Below are positions 61,578 through 64,000 of a stretch of 64,000 bases of DNA, in pieces. Location: the NCBI GenBank assembly GCA_026982705.1, contig JALSGP010000027.1:92017-156016 (forward strand), in the 5' to 3' direction. The notes under the pieces were generated by a model. The model was not told where the DNA came from. It worked only from the letters and a program-made list of their open reading frames with translations, and did no database searches. The number at the start of each line of letters is the position of its first letter. Within the stretch, counting starts at the first letter, position 1. This stretch comes from Alphaproteobacteria bacterium (GTDB lineage Bacteria > Pseudomonadota > Alphaproteobacteria > Geminicoccales > Geminicoccaceae). The position numbers and the translations under genes are program-made.

Positions 61578-62630
61578 GGCGGACGCCGTCGGGATCACCT
61601 CCACCCGCGGTGGTCGTGCCGCCCCGTCGATGCGCACCCGGGCGAGACCGAAGCGCTCCACCAGCTCGGCCTGGGTGCGGAGATGCGCCGTCACCGCCTC
61701 GGCGGTGAAGCGCGAGGGGCCTTCCGCGAGGGCGAGGGGGAGCACGAGCTGGTCGGCGAGATGCCGATCCGCCACCGCCCCGCTCGCGAGATGCGCCCGC
61801 ACCGCACCCGCCACCGCCTCCGCCAGCCGTTCGGGCGCCGTGCGCCCGTCGTCCAGGACCACGAAACCGGCCGGCAGCCGCACGCGTTCCACCGCGGCGT
61901 AGAGATAGCCGCCGGGGCCGTCGCTCGCGACCCGCCGGACCTCCACCAGCACCGGCGCTCCCACCTCGCCCAGCGCGGCGCGGGCGTGGGTCACGGCCCG
62001 CGTCGCCGCCGCCAGCGACCGTCCCGCCACCGCCGCCCGCAGCACCACCCGCAGCAGCGGAGACGGCCGCGAGGCCTCCAGGGGCCGGATGGCGGGGGCC
62101 GGCGGGATGCGGGCGTGGATCTCGCCACCGCCGGCGGGATGGAAGCCGTGGCGCTGGAGATGGACGAGGAGCGGCGCGCCCAGCTCCGCCACCGCCGGGC
62201 CGTAGACGGCGGCGAGATGTTCGAAGGGCGGACTCTCCGGCACGTGGGTGCCGCCGCGCACCACCACCCGCGAGGCCGCCTCCGCCCGCGCCAACGGCAG
62301 GTGCAGGCTCTGCAGCACCAGTGTCGCCGAACCGGCGCTGCCGCCGGGGCGGGCCGCCGCCACGTCGAAGGTCCAGCTTCCCGCCGCCGGCGGCCTGCGG
62401 GGGACGAAGGTGACCGTCGTCGCGCCGAGCCGGTCTCCCGTCACCTCGGCCCGGGTGAGCTCGGCCAGCGCCCGCACCACCGTGAGGTGCTGGGCCATGA
62501 GGCCGGGCCGCCGGCGGCCGGCGCGGATGCGCACCACCCGCACCGGCCGTCCCGTCGCCGCCGCGATGGCGAGGGCGCTCCGCAGGATCTGACCGCCGCC
62601 CTCCCCCAGGCTCCCGTCGATCTCCAGCAT
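61569..62630 (-). CDS. rtcA: RNA 3'-terminal phosphate cyclase
   Basis: 353 residues, ATG at 62630 with GGGGAGG ahead. LEIDGSLGEGGGQILRSALAIAAATGRPVRVVRIRAGRRRPGLMAQHLTVVRAL, ESPPFEHLA, FHPAGGGEIHARI and ADRHLADQLVLPLALA are hallmarks of RtcA. The adenylated His should be the one at about 316 (AVTAHLRTQAELVERFG). It makes 2',3'-cyclic phosphate ends on RNA with ATP. RtcB and RtcR genes are not seen here. It converges with the transaminase, overlapping by nine bases. Confidence 0.94.
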   Translation of the reverse strand: MLEIDGSLGEGGGQILRSALAIAAATGRPVRVVRIRAGRRRPGLMAQHLTVVRALAELTRAEVTGDRLGATTVTFVPRRPPAAGSWTFDVAAARPGGSAGSATLVLQSLHLPLARAEAASRVVVRGGTHVPESPPFEHLAAVYGPAVAELGAPLLVHLQRHGFHPAGGGEIHARIPPAPAIRPLEASRPSPLLRVVLRAAVAGRSLAAATRAVTHARAALGEVGAPVLVEVRRVASDGPGGYLYAAVERVRLPAGFVVLDDGRTAPERLAEAVAGAVRAHLASGAVADRHLADQLVLPLALAEGPSRFTAEAVTAHLRTQAELVERFGLARVRIDGAARPPRVEVIPTASASA

Positions 62631-62648
62631 CGTCCCCTCCCCTCGCCC

Positions 62649-62670
62649 GGCCATGCAGAAATGCATGGCC
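62649..62670 (+). repeat. Perfect inverted repeat upstream of rtcA
   Basis: Nine-base arms GGCCATGCA and TGCATGGCC around a GAAA loop (plus-strand reading), 19 bases upstream of the rtcA start. As DNA it looks like an operator for a dimeric repressor; as plus-strand RNA it would be a GNRA-capped hairpin. Which one is used is unknown. Confidence 0.6.
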
Positions 62671-62797
62671 GCCCTTCGTCGGTCGCGCTTCCGCGCCCCG
62701 CGGGCAAGGGTTAGCCTCACGGGTGCGCGACGGGAAGCAGACGCCGGCTCGAGGCAGCGATCGCGGCGTTCCTTCCTTCCCTGGCCGATGGTGAGCT

Positions 62798-62827
62798 CGG
62801 GCGGCTCCTCGCGGGCCGCCCGCTTTT
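62798..62827 (+). terminator. Terminator-like hairpin in the leader of the ABC importer
   Basis: CGGGCGGC and GCCGCCCG (8 base pairs) around a nine-base loop, then CTTTT. It lies about 85 bases before the importer gene on its strand. It could be an attenuator or end an upstream RNA. I did not recognise a known riboswitch. Confidence 0.5.
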
Positions 62828-62910
62828 CGTGCCTGACTCCGACAGGCCTTTACTCCGCCCCCGCCGGCCCTAGAGATGGACCTGAACCGAAGGATCAGGG
62901 AGGGGGCCCC

Positions 62911-63891
62911 ATGTGGCGTCGGCTCGTCACCGGTCTGATGGGCGCATGGCTGCTGCTGGCGGCGGCACCGTCCGGCCACGCCGAGAGTCTGCGCGTGGGC
63001 ATTCTCAAGTTCGGCACCGTCCGCTGGAAGATGGACGTGATCCGCCACCACCGGCTGGACGAGGCCGAGGGCTTCACCCTCGATCTCCAGGGCTACGGGG
63101 GCGGTGACGCCAGCAATGTGGCGCTGATGGCCGGCGAGGTGGAATGCATCGTCGACGACTGGCTGTGGGTCGGTCGCATGCGCGCCGACGGCGCCGATCT
63201 GGTCTTCGCCGTGCCCTATTCCAGCACCGTCGGCGCCCTCGTGGTGCACCGGGATTCCGGTCTCGACTCCCTGGACGATCTCGCCGGCCGCAAGATCGGT
63301 ATCGCCGGCGGTCCCCACGACAAGAGCTGGCTGCTGATCCGGGCCGTGGCGCAGAAGGAACACGGCGTCGATCTCGGCCGCGAGGCGGAGCTGGCCTTCG
63401 GGGCCCCGCCGTTGCTCAACGAGAAGTTCCTCTCGGGCGAGCTGGATGGGGTCCTCAATTACTGGCACTACGTCGCCCGCCTGGAGGCCCGCGGCCACGT
63501 CCGGCTCTACGAGGTGGCGGCGGCGCAGGAATATTTCGGCGTCCCGCGCACCGTCCCCCAGCTCGGCTTCGTCTGCCGGGGCGAGGTCCTGCGGGCGAAG
63601 CCCGGGACGGTGGAGGCCTTCGCCCGCGCCCTCCGGCGCGCGGACGCCATCCTGGAGAAGGACGACGCGGAATGGGAGCGCCTGCGGCCGCTCACCAAGG
63701 CCGAGAACGACGAGGTGTTCGCCACCCTCAAACGGCGCTTCCGCGAGGGCATCGTGCGGCGCTGGGGCGACGAGGAACGGGCGGCGGCGGCGCGCCTGTT
63801 CGCCGTTCTCGCCGAACTCGGCGGCGAGAAGCTGGTGGGCCGGGCGAAGACGCTGCCCGAGGGGACCTTCTGGGACCGCGTGCGCTGGTGA
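62911..63891 (+). CDS. ABC transporter substrate-binding protein (NrtA/SsuA type)
   Basis: 326 residues. A signal peptide (MWRRLVTGLMGAWLLLAAAPSGHA) precedes SLRVGILKFGTVRWKMDVIRHHRLDEAEGF; VDDWLWVGRMRADGADLVFAVPYSSTVGALVV and LAGRKIGIAGGPHDKSWLL are features of periplasmic NMT1/SsuA-like receptors for sulfonate, nitrate, pyrimidine precursor or similar. The ligand is unknown. It is followed by what seems to be the permease. GGGAGG ahead of the ATG. Confidence 0.85.
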   Translation: MWRRLVTGLMGAWLLLAAAPSGHAESLRVGILKFGTVRWKMDVIRHHRLDEAEGFTLDLQGYGGGDASNVALMAGEVECIVDDWLWVGRMRADGADLVFAVPYSSTVGALVVHRDSGLDSLDDLAGRKIGIAGGPHDKSWLLIRAVAQKEHGVDLGREAELAFGAPPLLNEKFLSGELDGVLNYWHYVARLEARGHVRLYEVAAAQEYFGVPRTVPQLGFVCRGEVLRAKPGTVEAFARALRRADAILEKDDAEWERLRPLTKAENDEVFATLKRRFREGIVRRWGDEERAAAARLFAVLAELGGEKLVGRAKTLPEGTFWDRVRW

Positions 63892-63900
63892 GGGTGGATT

Positions 63901-64000
63901 GTGGCGAGGGCGGCGGTGGAGGGGGTCACCACCGGCCGGCCGGCGGGGGCGGGCCGGTCCCTGTGGCGGGCGTGGGGCGCGGCGGTGTCGTCGCTGGCGC
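63901..64000 (+). CDS. Putative ABC transporter permease, 5' end only
   Basis: A GTG nine bases behind the receptor gene opens a frame, VARAAVEGVTTGRPAGAGRSLW, that runs off the window. It is basic and then begins to turn hydrophobic, as permease N-termini do. Called from context only; no membrane segment is yet visible. Confidence 0.45.
   Translation, partial: MARAAVEGVTTGRPAGAGRSLWRAWGAAVSSLA

Noticed and set aside
62671..62910. TPP riboswitch for the ABC importer
   Set aside because: The family (THI5-like) suggested it, but the conserved CUGAGA and the downstream core are not present.

Overview
The window is one very GC-rich, densely packed bacterial segment (visibly about 70% GC, with strong G/C preference at third codon positions). 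The gene repertoire points to an alphaproteobacterium, most likely in or near the Rhodospirillales: the L32 core sequence, the maf-coaE-dnaQ cluster, the MoxR-DUF58-DUF4159 operon beside DUF1285/NUDIX/CCA-transferase, ClpS-ClpA, BrnTA, and a DUF6505-DUF6352-DUF6494 cassette. The genus cannot be named from sequence alone. About 60 protein genes, one tRNA-Ala(GGC) and one frameshifted gene are supported. Many neighbours overlap by a start/stop quadruplet (ATGA, GTGA or TTGA), and several convergent pairs overlap at their stops.

Layout. 1-5.1 kb: end of hisF; a HisA-HisI-HisE three-domain fusion; then on the minus strand dapB, dnaQ, coaE, maf, an AIG2-like gene and rpmF. 5.2-10.6 kb: secreted SNase-like nuclease, three Tad-pilus-type genes (two TadE-like, one TadG/vWA), a ROK kinase, a CBS protein and a DUF72 protein. 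10.5-19.8 kb: the MoxR/DUF58/DUF4159/vWA operon (minus), divergent from DUF1285, CoA-type NUDIX hydrolase and CCA-adding enzyme. 19.7-25.9 kb: AbrB-type membrane protein, EVE protein, alpha/beta hydrolase, EamA transporter, CitE-like lyase, tRNA-Ala, about 1 kb without genes, and a VapBC pair. 26-35.2 kb: carAB with promoter and terminator, greA, trxB, a LysR regulator, a CBS-nucleotidyltransferase protein and an aberrant BrnTA pair. 35.2-47.3 kb: htpG, a secreted protein of unknown function, an amine oxidase, the conserved-unknown cassette, hyi, a 3-hydroxyacyl-CoA/gulonate-type dehydrogenase, and clpS-clpA. 47.3-50.6 kb: frameshifted HD hydrolase, N-carbamoylputrescine amidase, methyltransferase, and a divergent HTH/periplasmic-binding-like regulator. 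50.6-57.4 kb: three tandem RTX genes. 57.4-64 kb: hsp20, a PuuD-PuuA-SpuC polyamine operon, rtcA, and the start of an ABC importer.

How the genes work together. Polyamine breakdown recurs: AguB makes putrescine, PuuA/PuuB/PuuD and a putrescine-type transaminase degrade it. Protein quality control is also concentrated here (HtpG, Hsp20, ClpS-ClpA), with near-identical sigma-32-type promoter architecture at htpG and hsp20. The most unusual locus is the RTX trio: a serralysin-like metalloprotease with an intact zinc site, a paralogue whose zinc ligands are all replaced, and an RTX-only protein, all ending in the same C-terminal module. Other points of interest are the HisA-HisI-HisE fusion, the DUF cassette, the BrnT frame that runs through brnA, a clustered GTCCGCA repeat after the tRNA, and CTAG quadruplets serving as shared stops for three convergent pairs.
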